NCBI RefSeq assembly: GCF_000230995.2
Contig: NC_019973.1
Span: forward strand, 930,001-994,000
Reading direction: 5' to 3'
From: Mesorhizobium australicum WSM2073
Lineage (GTDB): Bacteria; Pseudomonadota; Alphaproteobacteria; Rhizobiales; Rhizobiaceae
DNA length: 64,000 nucleotides
The notes beneath the pieces were generated by a model. That model was not told where the DNA came from and did no database searches. It worked only from the letters and a program-made list of their open reading frames with translations. Of the stretch, positions 37,262 through 47,729 are shown one piece after another. The position numbers and the translations under genes are program-made. How positions within the stretch are numbered: the first letter of the stretch is position 1; each line of letters opens with the position of its first letter.

Positions 37262-39342
37262 TGGCGTCCCCCGCGCTTCCCTGCCTCGAAGCGTCCGCGA
37301 TATCGTTCTACGGATACTGTTTCTCCCAGGATGATCGTAGGCCGCTCGCGCACGTCACGATCCCTGACGATGGATCCCGCCATCCGAGCTCTCGTCGTGT
37401 CTAGAAGAGCAAGCACGCTACGGGGAAGCGACGCCGGCGAGAGCCCTTGGTCAAGATCGCTCACGGCTTTGAAGAGGTCGTATGTCAACGCGATTGGCTG
37501 CGGCGTTGATCCCACCTCCACGTCCAGGAAGCAGATCGACGGACGCGGGCGTCCCTTGAGGGCAACGTCGCGAGGGAAGACACGCCGGCGCGACACAACC
37601 AGCGTCGCTCGGCGACGGGACGGTGGTAGTGGCTGGCCGAACGTCGTTGTCAGCGACACGTTGAAATTGTGGTCGTCGTTGAGGAGGTCCTCAACCTGAT
37701 TTGCGATCTCTCGCAGGTCGTGGCCCTGCCCGTCGGCATCCGCGACAACGCGCTTGAACGCGTCCAATGTCGCCGCGTCGGGCACTGCCGCATTCCTCGC
37801 GCCGACGCTGCGACGCGTTACCCTGCAGGCGAAGTCCCTCACGGCGCGCTGGATGCGGTTGGCAGCGGCTGGCCGCTTGAGCCGCAGCCGCGGAACAGCG
37901 AGAAGTTCATCTAGGACGGAAAGACGCTCTAGCAGCATCCGCTCGTTATGCGACAATGCCCTGCAGGCAATCGCGTAGTCCAGGCCCTCGCGAACAGACC
38001 GGCTGAACCGGGCGTCAAATTCGCCCAGCCGAACCGACCCGCCCCATAGCGTCACTTCGGCATCCGGCGACGACATTGCGGGATCCAACAGCTCGACAAA
38101 AGCGTCCAGCGACGCCGCAATCGTTGCCGGAACGTAACCTGCGATTCGTGACTGCAAAAAGTAGTGCAGCCCCATCGCTGTGTTGTCTTCCTGCAAGCCG
38201 AGATCACGGATGTCTTGGAGCAAGGAGGACGCGAGGCCGCGGTCCCAGCGATGGAAAAGTGCGTGCTGGTACTGAGCCGAAACGAGCCAAAACAGCGCAG
38301 CCGACGTGTCGCGCTTGGGTCTTCCACGCAGTTGGGCCTGCTTGTCGGCCTCCACCAGACTCGCGGCCCATTCACATGGATCGACGGAGGCCCCGCGCTG
38401 TCCGGTTCCGCTCCCGGCCAACATGTAGGAGGTCAGGGAAAAGAGATCCCGGAAGGCCCAGCGCTTGCTCGTCCCGAGTTCGAACCATCGCAGCATACGG
38501 AGAAAAGATTCAGCCTCCCTTCGCCCGGCCAACGCCTTTCGGCTGCCGCAGAACGGACAAGCGATGCCGGCCTGGCAAGTCCCGGCCTCAAGCCAGCGCG
38601 CGGGATCGAGCGCCCGGCTAAGTACTGCCGCCGCAGGCGCGTCATCGTCGTTGTCGGTTGGCTCGACCAAGGACTCGGCGTCCATAGGCCATGCTGCGAC
38701 CGCTGGATACTCTTCCAGCGGCCAACACGACGGTGCGTCGGGTGCCAGGCTCACAGCACGTACGACCGCCTCCAGCAAGTCCTGCGACTTGCTCAGTCCG
38801 CGGTCGATCGATTGAATCAACGCGTCGTCGAGGACTCCGCGGTTCACACAGCAGATGAATGCTCCAGTAGGCGACCCCAGCGCGGCTTCCAGTTCGTCTA
38901 CGAGCAACATAGCGGGAGAGTAGCCGCCTTGTCCTCCGACCGTTGCGTCTTGGACTACCTCGATCCGAAGATCTCGCTCGGGCTGGCTCGTCGCGCCCAC
39001 GTCCACGGCAACAAGCCGCGGAACGGCCTTACCCGCTGGTGGGTGATAGGATTTTGCCAATTCTTCAACGAGCGCCCCGCTACAGCTGAGCGCCTTGTCG
39101 AGCTCCTCAATGGTCGCCTCGACGGCTTCCGTTTTTCCGTTGCCCGGTCCGCCGACCAATAGCACCACACGGGGTGCTTCCTTGTCCGCGGCCGCGATGC
39201 TTCGCGCCCAATCTCGCAGTCGGCCGAGAAGATTCGTCTCGAAAACGACTTCCCCTGGGCGGCCGCTGGCTGAGTCGAAAAGGCGCCTTACTCCGCCGCC
39301 GCGATGGCCCGCCCAGTCAAGCAAGCCTGCTGGATAGCGCAT
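37258..39342 (-). CDS. DptF-like AAA-type ATPase
   Basis: 694 residues from the ATG at 39342 (GAGGGGAGG upstream); an in-frame TTG at 39384 is a weaker choice. Walker A GGPGNGKT lies at 64-71 and a Walker B-like 'MLLVDELEA' at ~149. A possible zinc site follows: C256, C262 and C265 in 'CQAGIACPFCG'. Then 'FRDLFSLTSYMLAG', a block I associate with DptF. The rest is helical. It is the second gene of the operon, 62 bp after the methyltransferase, and is coupled to the next gene. In Dnd-linked restriction DptF is the small ATPase partner of DptG and DptH. Confidence 0.72.
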   Translation of the reverse strand: MRYPAGLLDWAGHRGGGVRRLFDSASGRPGEVVFETNLLGRLRDWARSIAAADKEAPRVVLLVGGPGNGKTEAVEATIEELDKALSCSGALVEELAKSYHPPAGKAVPRLVAVDVGATSQPERDLRIEVVQDATVGGQGGYSPAMLLVDELEAALGSPTGAFICCVNRGVLDDALIQSIDRGLSKSQDLLEAVVRAVSLAPDAPSCWPLEEYPAVAAWPMDAESLVEPTDNDDDAPAAAVLSRALDPARWLEAGTCQAGIACPFCGSRKALAGRREAESFLRMLRWFELGTSKRWAFRDLFSLTSYMLAGSGTGQRGASVDPCEWAASLVEADKQAQLRGRPKRDTSAALFWLVSAQYQHALFHRWDRGLASSLLQDIRDLGLQEDNTAMGLHYFLQSRIAGYVPATIAASLDAFVELLDPAMSSPDAEVTLWGGSVRLGEFDARFSRSVREGLDYAIACRALSHNERMLLERLSVLDELLAVPRLRLKRPAAANRIQRAVRDFACRVTRRSVGARNAAVPDAATLDAFKRVVADADGQGHDLREIANQVEDLLNDDHNFNVSLTTTFGQPLPPSRRRATLVVSRRRVFPRDVALKGRPRPSICFLDVEVGSTPQPIALTYDLFKAVSDLDQGLSPASLPRSVLALLDTTRARMAGSIVRDRDVRERPTIILGETVSVERYRGRFEAGKRGGRQ

Positions 39343-39404
39343 CCTCCCCTCGGTGCCCCCGGTCTTATGCAAGTTGATCGACAATTCGAAAGTCGGTCGC
39401 CATG

Positions 39405-40778
39405 TTATGCTGCCAGCCTGTTAGAGCGAGCCGCCGCTGCTAGGTGCTTCAGCAGCACTTCGCCCCACATCTCGGCGATCAGCGGCGGAACGGCATTCGC
39501 CACCTGGGTAAAACGAGGCACCTCGCGGGCCCGACGCTCGCCCCCGGTTGTATATTTGCCTTGGAATGCAAACCAGTCTGGGAACGTCTGCAGGCGCGCG
39601 TTTTCCCGGACCGTCAATGTCCTAGGCTCCGAATAGTGAAGCAGGTCGTCAGGCATGCTCGTAATGGTCGGGGCAGCTTTTTCGGGGTCGAGCACCCGCG
39701 TCGCCATCTTCCTTATCCCGTAGCGTTCGCGCATCTCGCGGTTTAGCTGAACGCAGAGCCGGCCGGCTGCCTTACAATCCGCGATGATGTTCGTGAAGCG
39801 CTCGATAATATGAGGGCGGTGCTTAGCGAGCCGGGTATCGGGAACTGCACCATGAAATCCATCCCGCATCACGCGCTGGTAGGCGGTGCGTGGCTGAGCT
39901 GTGAGCAAGGCGTCGTATCCCTTGGAATCCGGGCAAGGACCCGAGCCCGCATGCGCTAGCTCAAGGTCAGAGATCGCCTGCCTGCAGGTCACCCTTGAGC
40001 GAAGCCCTCGTTGGTCGAGGAAGCGCACTTTCGCCGATCGCAACCGGGCAAACGGGTCGTCGCGGCGTGGCAGCTTCCTCATCTCGGTCTTCAGCATGCC
40101 TACCAGGAAGAACCGAGGCCGCTGTTGAGGCACCCCATATTCCGAGCACCGGACCGTGTCTTTGTAAACATGATAATGTCGGCCAAGTCGCGCGATGAGC
40201 TCCTCCGCGAAGTTCCGGGGCGGGACATTTTCGTTGTCGTCAATGAAGTCGTACGTGATCCCTCGAACATTCTCGATGAGGACCATCCTGGGGAGCACGA
40301 TTTCGACGAACTCAAGATAGCGTTCCACGAGCTCGTTGCGCGGGTCGCCTTGGCGCCTACGGCCGGCACTGGAGAAGCCCTGGCAAGGCGGTCCTCCCGC
40401 AAGGAGATCGATTTGGCCGCGGAGCGCTGAGAGCTTGTCGCCATGCGTTTCCACCAGCGCCTCGATCGTCCATGGCTGCTGTTCAAGCCAGGCGGGCCAG
40501 TCGTAGCGAACCCGCGCTCCCGGATCGATCAGGTTGGCTTTCAGCGTACTAAACGCAAACGCATCCTTCTCGATAGCGAACAGGCCCCGCCACCCGGATC
40601 GTAGCAGGCCCAGACTGAGGCCGCCACAGCCCGCGAAGGCGTCGATGAAGACAGGTTGATAGCCATTGGTACGCACGCTCATCCCCAGTTCGCCCCCACG
40701 CCAATTCGAGCCGGGAAGAGTTACGTTGAAACCCAATCCTGCGCCATATGTTCTGTCGCAAGACAGCAGCATATACAT
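39405..40778 (-). CDS. DNA (cytosine-5-)-methyltransferase
   Basis: 457 residues. The ATG at 40778 is preceded by GAAGGA at good spacing. The C5-methylase motifs are all in order: I 'FAGCGGLSLG', IV 'GGPPCQGFS' with the nucleophile Cys, VI 'ENVRG', VIII 'QQRPRFFLVG', IX 'LTVRENARLQTFPDWF' and X 'QVANAVPPLIA'. The target-recognition region between VIII and IX is short, ~150 residues. It heads a five-gene operon with two ATPases, an unknown protein and Vsr. The simplest reading is that it marks self DNA for a restriction complex made by the next three genes. Confidence 0.93.
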   Translation of the reverse strand: MYMLLSCDRTYGAGLGFNVTLPGSNWRGGELGMSVRTNGYQPVFIDAFAGCGGLSLGLLRSGWRGLFAIEKDAFAFSTLKANLIDPGARVRYDWPAWLEQQPWTIEALVETHGDKLSALRGQIDLLAGGPPCQGFSSAGRRRQGDPRNELVERYLEFVEIVLPRMVLIENVRGITYDFIDDNENVPPRNFAEELIARLGRHYHVYKDTVRCSEYGVPQQRPRFFLVGMLKTEMRKLPRRDDPFARLRSAKVRFLDQRGLRSRVTCRQAISDLELAHAGSGPCPDSKGYDALLTAQPRTAYQRVMRDGFHGAVPDTRLAKHRPHIIERFTNIIADCKAAGRLCVQLNREMRERYGIRKMATRVLDPEKAAPTITSMPDDLLHYSEPRTLTVRENARLQTFPDWFAFQGKYTTGGERRAREVPRFTQVANAVPPLIAEMWGEVLLKHLAAAARSNRLAA

Positions 40779-41061
40779 TTAATCCTTCGTTTCGCTTAAG
40801 GTCCAGAGGTTATCACCTCATCGGCCATGGCGCCGGTATTCATCCCAAACGCATGAGCACAACGCGTTCAACACGGCGCGCCACCCCGCATGATGCCCGA
40901 CAAGAAAACGTCACCTGAACACGCAGCGCATCGGCCGTGGACGATCAGATGTCCAACCATTGATTCTCCGGTTGTGCTCCACACGTCATCTCCGTTGACT
41001 CTTTGCCAGGATGAGAACAAAGAAGGAACATACCACAGGAATTCCGAGTTTCAAGGGACAG
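40779..41061. other. Divergent promoter region between methyltransferase and imuA
   Basis: 283 bp between two operons pointing away from each other. The imuA side has TTGACT at 40995-41000 as a possible -35 and a LexA box where a -10 would be. On the methyltransferase side no clear promoter is seen. Confidence 0.55.
41015..41029 (+). promoter_or_regulatory. LexA (SOS) box upstream of imuA
   Basis: GAAC-AAAGAAG-GAAC, an exact alphaproteobacterial LexA operator, 33 bp before the imuA ATG at 41062. It overlaps an in-frame upstream ATG (41011), which therefore cannot be the real start. imuA-imuB-dnaE2 cassettes are known LexA targets. Confidence 0.85.
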
Positions 41062-41823
41062 ATGAGTGCATCGGCGCCAACAGCTGTCATTTCCGATCTT
41101 CGAGACCGCATCGCGCGTCTCGAAGGCGGAAATGCGCGCGAACGGGCGGTGCTTCCTTTTGGCATCGCGGCTATCGACCGAGTGCTGCCGGGAGGAGGAC
41201 TGGCGCTTGGCGCGCTGCATGAGGTGGCAGGCGGCGGAAATGGCGCGATCGATGGCGCGGCAGCTGCATTGTTCGCGGCCGGTATTGCGGCCCGGACGCA
41301 TGGGAAGGTCCTTTGGTGCGTGACGCGGCCGGATCTCTTTGCCCCGGCAATCGCGCAGGCCGGGCTAGCGCCCGATCGCGTGATCTATGTCGAGGCGGGC
41401 GACGAGACGTCCCTTCTTGCCTGCTTCGAGGAGGGGCTGCGGCATCCTGGGCTCGGTGCTGTTGTCGCCGAGGTTGCTCGCCTCTCCATGACAGCGTCGC
41501 GGCGTCTCCAACTTGCCGCCGAGACGTCCGGCGCCATCGGGATTGCCGTCCGCCGCTGGCGCCGGCAGACCGAGGCCGCCGACTTCGGACAGCCGACGGC
41601 TTCCATCACCCGGTGGCGAGTGTCGGTGCTTCCTTCATCCCCTTTGCCGGTCCCGGGCGTTGGACGTGCACGCTGGCAGCTGGAGCTGATCCGGTGTCGT
41701 GCCGGCAAAAGTGCGGATTTCGAAGTAGAGGCAAGCGATGACAAGGGTCGTATCGCTCTTCCTTCCAACGTGGTCCACGGATCGCCTCAGAAGGAAATTG
41801 GGCGACGCCGCGCCTCCTCGTGA
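41062..41823 (+). CDS. imuA: ImuA, RecA-like accessory protein of mutagenic translesion synthesis
   Basis: 253 residues; start at 41062 because the LexA box lies before it and AGGGAC precedes it. The protein has the ImuA layout: 'LRDRIARLEG', 'FGIAAIDRVLPGGGLALGALHEVAG', 'GKVLWCVTRPDLFAPAIAQAGLAPDRVIYVEA', 'EEGLRHPGLGAVVAEVARLSMTASRRLQLAAE' and 'WRVSVLPSSPLPVPGVGRARWQLELIRCRAG'. ImuA works with ImuB and DnaE2 in error-prone synthesis past damaged bases. Overlaps imuB by 86 bp. Confidence 0.9.
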   Translation: MSASAPTAVISDLRDRIARLEGGNARERAVLPFGIAAIDRVLPGGGLALGALHEVAGGGNGAIDGAAAALFAAGIAARTHGKVLWCVTRPDLFAPAIAQAGLAPDRVIYVEAGDETSLLACFEEGLRHPGLGAVVAEVARLSMTASRRLQLAAETSGAIGIAVRRWRRQTEAADFGQPTASITRWRVSVLPSSPLPVPGVGRARWQLELIRCRAGKSADFEVEASDDKGRIALPSNVVHGSPQKEIGRRRASS

Positions 41824-43261
41824 GACGCCGCTCGTCCTGACAGGACGTGATGGACGACGCCGTGTCGTGCTCGCCGCCGATCCCGCGGCGCTTGCCGTTG
41901 GCCTGCGCGTCGGCATGCCGGCCACCAAGGCGCAGGCCTTGGTGAAGGATCTCGTCGTCAACGACGCGGATCCACAAGACGACGCCGAGGCACTCGACCG
42001 TCTCGCGGTATGGGCGCTCCGGCGCTATGCGCCGATCGTTGCCCCCGATCCGCCAGATGGTCTGGTCATCGATACGACCGGCGCCGACCATCTGCATGGC
42101 GGTGAAAGCGCCATGCTCGCCGATATGGTCGAGCGCCTCGCTGCGGCCGGCTTTGCCGCGCGTGCGGCAATCGCCGACAGTTGGGGCGCCGCCCATGCAT
42201 TGGCACGTTTTGGCGTCGGGCCGATGATTGTCGTTCACCCTGCCGGAAACGCCAACGCGATCGCGAACCTGCCGATCGCAGCGCTCCGGCTGCCGGCCGA
42301 CATGGTAGACAGCCTCCGCAAGCTTGGCCTGGACCGCATCTTAGACCTCGTCGCCAAGCCGCGCGCGCCGTTCGCCTTGAGGTTCGGACCCGAACTCGGT
42401 CGTCGTCTCGACCACGCGATGGGCCGGCTCTCTGAACCGATCGATCCCATCCGCCCGCCGGACATCATCGAAGTGCGCCAAATGTTCGGCGAGCCGATCG
42501 GTGCTGCCGAGACGATCGCCCGCTACACCGGAAAACTCGTCGGTGAACTTTGCGACCTTCTCGAAACCCGAAGCCTCGGTGCCCGCCGCCTCGATCTTTT
42601 GCTTCACCGGGTCGACAATCGCATCGAGGCAATCCGCATCGGCACAGCATTGCCGCTGCGGGATGCAAAGCGGTTATCCCGCCTGCTCACCGACAAGATT
42701 GAAACCATCGATCCAGGCTTCGGCATCGAGTTGATGCGGCTCGCCGCCACCATCGCCGAACCGCTGGTATCCAGGCAGACGATCTCCTCGCTCATCGAAA
42801 CTCCCGAGGCTGATGTCTCCGATCTCATCGACACGCTTTCCAACCGCGTCGGCGAGGAGCGTCTCTATCGCATGGCGCCGATGGCGAGCGACGTGCCTGA
42901 GCGATCCGTACGACGGGTAGCGCCGACAGCGCCAGAGAGTGGAGAAGGATGGCCTAGACACTGGCCGCGTCCGGCTCGTCTGCTGCCAGTTCCGGAGCCG
43001 ATCGAGACCGTGGCGCTGTTGCCGGATCATCCACCTGTCACCTTCATCTGGCGCGGCATACGCCGGCGAGTCAAACGAGCTGATGGTCCTGAACGCATCT
43101 TCGGTGAGTGGTGGAGGCGCGACGCTGAACTGATCGCCGTGAGGGATTATTTCCAGGTCGAGGACGAAGCCGGCGAGCGTTACTGGATTTATCGTGCCGG
43201 TGATGGCGAGGATCTCACGACTGGCTCGCATCGCTGGTTTCTGCACGGAATCTTCGGATGA
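41738..43261 (+). CDS. imuB: ImuB, Y-family polymerase-like protein
   Basis: 507 residues. It resembles Y-family polymerases ('[20 protein letters not shown]', '[14 protein letters not shown]', '[16 protein letters not shown]', 'HALARFG', a helix-hairpin-helix near '[17 protein letters not shown]', and a little-finger-like part from ~240). The usual acidic catalytic residues of a DinB palm are not seen, as is typical for ImuB, which acts as a clamp-binding hub for ImuA and DnaE2. Second gene of the SOS cassette, joined to dnaE2 by an ATGA overlap. Confidence 0.92.
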   Translation: MTRVVSLFLPTWSTDRLRRKLGDAAPPRETPLVLTGRDGRRRVVLAADPAALAVGLRVGMPATKAQALVKDLVVNDADPQDDAEALDRLAVWALRRYAPIVAPDPPDGLVIDTTGADHLHGGESAMLADMVERLAAAGFAARAAIADSWGAAHALARFGVGPMIVVHPAGNANAIANLPIAALRLPADMVDSLRKLGLDRILDLVAKPRAPFALRFGPELGRRLDHAMGRLSEPIDPIRPPDIIEVRQMFGEPIGAAETIARYTGKLVGELCDLLETRSLGARRLDLLLHRVDNRIEAIRIGTALPLRDAKRLSRLLTDKIETIDPGFGIELMRLAATIAEPLVSRQTISSLIETPEADVSDLIDTLSNRVGEERLYRMAPMASDVPERSVRRVAPTAPESGEGWPRHWPRPARLLPVPEPIETVALLPDHPPVTFIWRGIRRRVKRADGPERIFGEWWRRDAELIAVRDYFQVEDEAGERYWIYRAGDGEDLTTGSHRWFLHGIFG

Positions 43262-46200
43262 CGACCACGCGCTACGTCGAGTTGCAGGTGACCTCGCACT
43301 TCTCGTTTTTGCGCGGTGCAAGTTCGTGCGAAGAGCTGTTTGCACAGGCGGCTGCGCTCGGTATTGAGGCGCTCGCCATCGTCGACCGCAACAGCCTTGC
43401 CGGTATAGTGCGAGCCCACGAAGCGGCGAAGACCACGGGCGTCAGGCTGATTGTCGGCTGTCGTCTTGACCTCAGGGATGGCATGTCCGTCCTCGTCTAT
43501 CCGACCGATCGGCCCGGTTATTCCAGGCTCTGCCGGCTGCTGTCTCTCGGGAAAGGCCGCGGGGGCAAGGCCAAGTGCATCTTGGACTGGTCCGATCTCG
43601 TCGCCTATGGCGAGGGGCTGATTGCCGTCTTGGTCCCGGATGAACCCGACGAAACCGGTACGCAGCACTTGCGCTGGCTGCGCGACGCGTTCGAGGACCG
43701 AGCCTACATGGCGCTGACGTTGCGCCGGCGACCGAACGATCAACTCAGGCTGTACGAATTGGCGAACCTGGCCGCGAAGATGGGCGTGCCGACCGTCGTG
43801 ACCAACGACGTGTTGTTTCACATTCCGGCACGCCGAATCCTGCAGGATGTCGTTACTTGCATCCGCCACAACGTCACCATCGATGATGCCGGCTTCAGAC
43901 GCGAACGGCACGCCGATCGTTATCTCAAGCCGCCAGAGGAAATGGAGCGCCTGTTCAGCCGTTATCCCGAAGCGCTCGCCCGCACCGTCGAAATCGCAGA
44001 TCGCTGTCGCTTTTCGCTCGATGAACTCGCTTACCAGTATCCGGAAGAGCGGATGCTGCCCGACCTGACGCCGCAACAGGCTTTGGAGAAGCTCACATGG
44101 GAGGGTGCGACAGAGCGCTTTCCCGAAGGTGTGCCCGACAAGGTAACATCGATCCTGAAACACGAGCTTCAGCTGATCGAAAAGCTGGAGTACGCCCCAT
44201 ACTTTCTGACCGTGAAGTCGATCGTCCGCTTCGCCCGCAGCCGGGACATATTGTGCCAGGGTCGTGGTTCGGCTGCCAATAGCGCGGTCTGTTATGTGCT
44301 CGGCATCACCTCGATCGATCCGGAGCGCAACGATCTGCTTTTTGAGCGCTTCGTTTCCGAGGAACGCCGCGAGCCGCCCGACATCGATGTTGATTTCGAG
44401 CACGAACGGCGCGAGATCGTCATGCAGTGGGTGTTCGAGACCTACGGCCGCGATCATGCCGCACTTTGCTCGACTGTAATCCGCTACCGGTCGAAAGGCG
44501 CCATGCGCGATGTCGGTAAGGCGCTGGGCCTTACCGAAGACCTGATCAAGATGCTGTCCGGCCAGGTCTGGGGCTGGTCGACAGAGGGGGTCGAGCCGAA
44601 ACATGCCGAGGAGTTGAATCTCAACCTCGGCGATCGCCGCCTGCGGCTGGCGCTCGAACTCGCCCGCGAGTTGATAGGAGCGCCGCGCCATCTCTCCCAG
44701 CATCCTGGCGGTTTCGTGCTGACGCGCGACCGGCTCGATGATCTGGTCCCGATCGAACCGGCCGCCATGAAAGACCGGCAGGTCATCGAATGGGACAAGG
44801 ACGACATCGATGCGCTGAAATTCATGAAGGTCGACGTGCTTGCGCTGGGCATGCTGTCCTGCATGAAGCATGGCTTCGATCTGCTTGCACAGCACAAGGG
44901 CATTAGTCTCGACCTTGCAACGATCCCTGCCGAGGATCCGCGCACCTATGCGATGATCCGCAAGGCCGATACGCTCGGAACCTTCCAGATCGAATCCCGG
45001 GCGCAGATGTCGATGCTGCCCCGCATTAAGCCGCGGACCTTCTATGATCTGGTGATCGAGGTGGCGATCGTGAGGCCAGGGCCGATCCAAGGCGACATGG
45101 TGCATCCGTATCTGCGCCGGCGCGAAGGCAAGGAGGACGTCGTCTACCCCAAGCCCGAGCTCGAAAAGGTGCTCGGAAAAACGCTGGGCGTGCCGCTGTT
45201 TCAGGAGCAGGCAATGCGGGTGGCGATCGAATGCGCCGGCTTTACGCCGGGCGAAGCCGACCAGCTTCGCCGCGCCATGGCGACATTCAAGCATACCGGC
45301 GGCGTGTCGAAATTCGGCACCAAGCTGATCGTAGGCATGGTGAAGAACGGCTACGAGCGGGAGTTCGCAGAGAAGACCTTCAAGCAGCTCGAAGGCTTCG
45401 GCAGTTACGGCTTTCCAGAAAGCCATGCAGCAAGCTTTGCGCTGATCGCTTACGCCTCATCCTGGATGAAATGCCACCATCCCGATGTCTTTTGTGCCGC
45501 GCTCCTCAATGCCCAGCCAATGGGCTTCTATGCGCCTGCGCAGATCGTCCGCGATGCGCGCGATCACGGCGTTGAAGTCCGTCCTGTCTGCGTCAACGCC
45601 TCACGATGGGATTGCACGCTCGAGCCAACCGACCAGGACGATCGCTTCGCCGTTCGGCTCGGTCTGCGCATGGTGCGTGGACTTGCCAACGCCGACGCCG
45701 CGACCATCGTCACCGCACGCGCCGATCAGCCTTTCGTTTCGGTCGATGATCTCTGGCGCCGGGCCGGTGTTCCAGCTTCATCGCTCGTCGAACTCGCCGA
45801 GGCCGATGCGTTTCAACCCTCTTTGTCGCTGGCCAGGCGCGAGGCGCTCTGGGCCATCAAGGCGCTGCGCGATGAACCACTGCCGCTGTTTGCTGCAGCC
45901 TCCGCGCGTGAGCAGGAAACGGTGCCGGAGATCCAGGAGCCGATCGTGACATTGCGGCCCATGACTGCCGGCGGCGAGGTCGTCGAGGACTATGGCCATG
46001 TCGGCCTGACGCTGCGGGACCATCCCGTCACCTTTCTGCGCGCGGATCTTCGGCGCAGGCGCATCGTCACCTGCCGCGAGGCAATGCTGGCACGCGACGG
46101 CCAATGGCTGGAGGCCGCCGGCCTCGTTCTCGTCCGTCAGCGGCCCGGTTCAGCCAAAGGCGTCATGTTCGTCACGCTGGAAGACGAAACCGGCATCGCC

Positions 46201-46527
46201 AACCTCGTGGTCTGGGCCAAGGTGTTCGAGAAGTATCGCCGTGTCGTTCTCTCGGCCGGCATGATCGGCATCTACGGTCGCATCCAGCGCGAGGGCGAGG
46301 TGGTGCATCTCGTCGCACACCGATTGAGCGACCTGTCCACAGATCTCGCAAGTGTCGGCGATCGCGACGCTGCATTCCCGCTGCCGCATGGGCGTGGCGA
46401 CGAATTCCACCATGGCAGCCCGACACCTGATCCGCGTGGCCTGCCGAAGGGGCCGAAGCCGCGCAATATCGTCGACCCCTATGGACACATCGATCAGATC
46501 GGGGTGAGGACGCGGGATTTCCGGTAG
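43258..46527 (+). CDS. dnaE2: DnaE2, error-prone DNA polymerase III alpha subunit
   Basis: 1,089 residues, a normal DnaE2 length. An N-terminal PHP domain ('[21 protein letters not shown]') leads into the polymerase: '[23 protein letters not shown]', the catalytic-Asp block '[16 protein letters not shown]', '[22 protein letters not shown]', '[18 protein letters not shown]' and '[20 protein letters not shown]', and a C-terminal OB-fold ('[18 protein letters not shown]'). It lacks the clamp-binding tail of replicative DnaE1. It performs mutagenic gap filling with ImuA and ImuB after damage. That this set lies on an integrative element suggests a second, mobile copy. Confidence 0.95.
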   Translation: MTTTRYVELQVTSHFSFLRGASSCEELFAQAAALGIEALAIVDRNSLAGIVRAHEAAKTTGVRLIVGCRLDLRDGMSVLVYPTDRPGYSRLCRLLSLGKGRGGKAKCILDWSDLVAYGEGLIAVLVPDEPDETGTQHLRWLRDAFEDRAYMALTLRRRPNDQLRLYELANLAAKMGVPTVVTNDVLFHIPARRILQDVVTCIRHNVTIDDAGFRRERHADRYLKPPEEMERLFSRYPEALARTVEIADRCRFSLDELAYQYPEERMLPDLTPQQALEKLTWEGATERFPEGVPDKVTSILKHELQLIEKLEYAPYFLTVKSIVRFARSRDILCQGRGSAANSAVCYVLGITSIDPERNDLLFERFVSEERREPPDIDVDFEHERREIVMQWVFETYGRDHAALCSTVIRYRSKGAMRDVGKALGLTEDLIKMLSGQVWGWSTEGVEPKHAEELNLNLGDRRLRLALELARELIGAPRHLSQHPGGFVLTRDRLDDLVPIEPAAMKDRQVIEWDKDDIDALKFMKVDVLALGMLSCMKHGFDLLAQHKGISLDLATIPAEDPRTYAMIRKADTLGTFQIESRAQMSMLPRIKPRTFYDLVIEVAIVRPGPIQGDMVHPYLRRREGKEDVVYPKPELEKVLGKTLGVPLFQEQAMRVAIECAGFTPGEADQLRRAMATFKHTGGVSKFGTKLIVGMVKNGYEREFAEKTFKQLEGFGSYGFPESHAASFALIAYASSWMKCHHPDVFCAALLNAQPMGFYAPAQIVRDARDHGVEVRPVCVNASRWDCTLEPTDQDDRFAVRLGLRMVRGLANADAATIVTARADQPFVSVDDLWRRAGVPASSLVELAEADAFQPSLSLARREALWAIKALRDEPLPLFAAASAREQETVPEIQEPIVTLRPMTAGGEVVEDYGHVGLTLRDHPVTFLRADLRRRRIVTCREAMLARDGQWLEAAGLVLVRQRPGSAKGVMFVTLEDETGIANLVVWAKVFEKYRRVVLSAGMIGIYGRIQREGEVVHLVAHRLSDLSTDLASVGDRDAAFPLPHGRGDEFHHGSPTPDPRGLPKGPKPRNIVDPYGHIDQIGVRTRDFR

Positions 46528-46545
46528 CAACGCCAGGCGAATACG

Positions 46546-47313
46546 CTACTGCTCGAGCATTCTTTCATCCTCGATGATTAGCAACGTCAGCGTCTGACCT
46601 ATTCCGATCCGCACCGTCTGTTCCTGAAGTTCGAACCAACTCGCATCGTGACGATCGAACCAGGCGTCCGCGTTGATCTTTTGCGGAAGCGGCGTGTCCT
46701 TCCTGCCCCCGAAAAGAACGTCGAATGCCGGGCTGTCCCGGTCCAAGGATCGTTGAGGGAACCATTTGTCGGAGACCAGTGGCGAACGGCGAAACCACTG
46801 TCGGCCGTTGATGCCATGACAGACCAGAAGCGCCGGAATACTGCGACTCTCGACAACCCTGATCGCCGCTGCTGTGAGGCTCACGTCGAACTTTTCCGCA
46901 AGACCTCGGATTGCGGAAAAGTTGAGCTTACGGATCGTCCTAAGCGCTGCATCAAATAGATAGCGCGGCATTAGAAGATCGGCGGAATAGCCATCAGCAA
47001 TACGCTCCGGGTTGAGAACGCGAGTCGAGTGGTTGTCTATGTCTTGGGCCTGGCAAATTAAGGTCTTGCCCTGATCGAAGTGCCAATGTCCGAGTTCGTG
47101 CCCTAGCGAGAAGCGCTGCCGACCACGGGGGCTTGTGCTATTGATCGTCACGATAGCCTTTGTGTCGGCCCCTACGATCCGAGCATCGCAGAGTTCAAGC
47201 GGCTCGTATCGAACCTTGACACCCAATGTCCAAGCAATTGCTTCGAGATCGATTTCGTCGGGAGCTTCCACGCCCAAGCTAACCAGCAGGCGCTCAGCAG
47301 GTGAAAGAGACAT
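46546..47313 (-). CDS. ImmA/IrrE-family metallopeptidase
   Basis: 255 residues from the ATG at 47313 (TGATG overlap with the upstream gene). The zinc-peptidase motif is H72-E73-L-G-H76 in 'SLGHELGHWHF', in the ImmA/IrrE setting: 'EIDLEAIAWTLGVKVRYEPL' before it and 'ADGYSADLLMPRYLF' after it. The C-terminal ~90 residues are extra. Family members usually cleave a partner repressor (as in ICEBs1 ImmA-ImmR) or DNA-damage regulator. It is third in an operon behind a sigma-like protein, divergent from the ubiquitin-like conjugation operon, and so may switch that operon on. Confidence 0.87.
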   Translation of the reverse strand: MSLSPAERLLVSLGVEAPDEIDLEAIAWTLGVKVRYEPLELCDARIVGADTKAIVTINSTSPRGRQRFSLGHELGHWHFDQGKTLICQAQDIDNHSTRVLNPERIADGYSADLLMPRYLFDAALRTIRKLNFSAIRGLAEKFDVSLTAAAIRVVESRSIPALLVCHGINGRQWFRRSPLVSDKWFPQRSLDRDSPAFDVLFGGRKDTPLPQKINADAWFDRHDASWFELQEQTVRIGIGQTLTLLIIEDERMLEQ

Positions 47314-47729
47314 CACGTGTCGTTCTCGTCGTCTATGCCGAGATCATGAAAGTTCGTCAGTAGTCCCAGAACATCGGAATCAGACAGCCCGACTCCATTT
47401 CGGGCCGCAAGAGTGAGCTTCGTAGCCGCCTCAGGGAAACGCCGCAGCAAACGTTGCAGCCGAGCCCGAGCGGTAGCGCCGTCAATGGCGATAACTGTTC
47501 GCGGATGCGCAGCATCTGTGTCAACCGCGTTACGCGCTTGAATGAGGCTAGCTTTTCGCTTCGCCGTCAGCGCTCTCTCGAACACTGCTCGCGCCTTTGC
47601 TGCCACCGCAACAGGGTCTTCGCCGCGTTCACGAATCTCCATCGCGATCTCGGCGTCAGTCATATCGAGGAAATCCTGCACAAGGTTCTCCACGAGAAAA
47701 CCAAGCGGGTCCATCTTATCCTTGTTCAT
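47313..47729 (-). CDS. Small unknown protein between sigma-like and ImmA/IrrE genes
   Basis: 138 residues from the ATG at 47729, which forms an ATGA overlap with the sigma-like gene and is therefore preferred to the ATG at 47738. A helical N-terminus ('LGFLVENLVQDFLDMTDAEIAMEIRERGEDP') with 'AKARAVFERAL' is followed by a second helical region. Not recognised in detail. Tight coupling on both sides suggests it links regulator and peptidase, perhaps as the substrate of the latter. Confidence 0.7.
   Translation of the reverse strand: MNKDKMDPLGFLVENLVQDFLDMTDAEIAMEIRERGEDPVAVAAKARAVFERALTAKRKASLIQARNAVDTDAAHPRTVIAIDGATARARLQRLLRRFPEAATKLTLAARNGVGLSDSDVLGLLTNFHDLGIDDENDT

Noticed and set aside
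29844..40778. Dnd phosphorothioation, BREX or DISARM
   Set aside because: No dndB-E cysteine desulfurase/sulfur-transfer genes, no PglZ or BrxL, and no DISARM helicase/PLD pair; the methylase is of the C5 type and Vsr is present.
43189..45426. 745-codon minus-strand frame opposite dnaE2
   Set aside because: dnaE2 is fully recognisable on the plus strand across this whole stretch.
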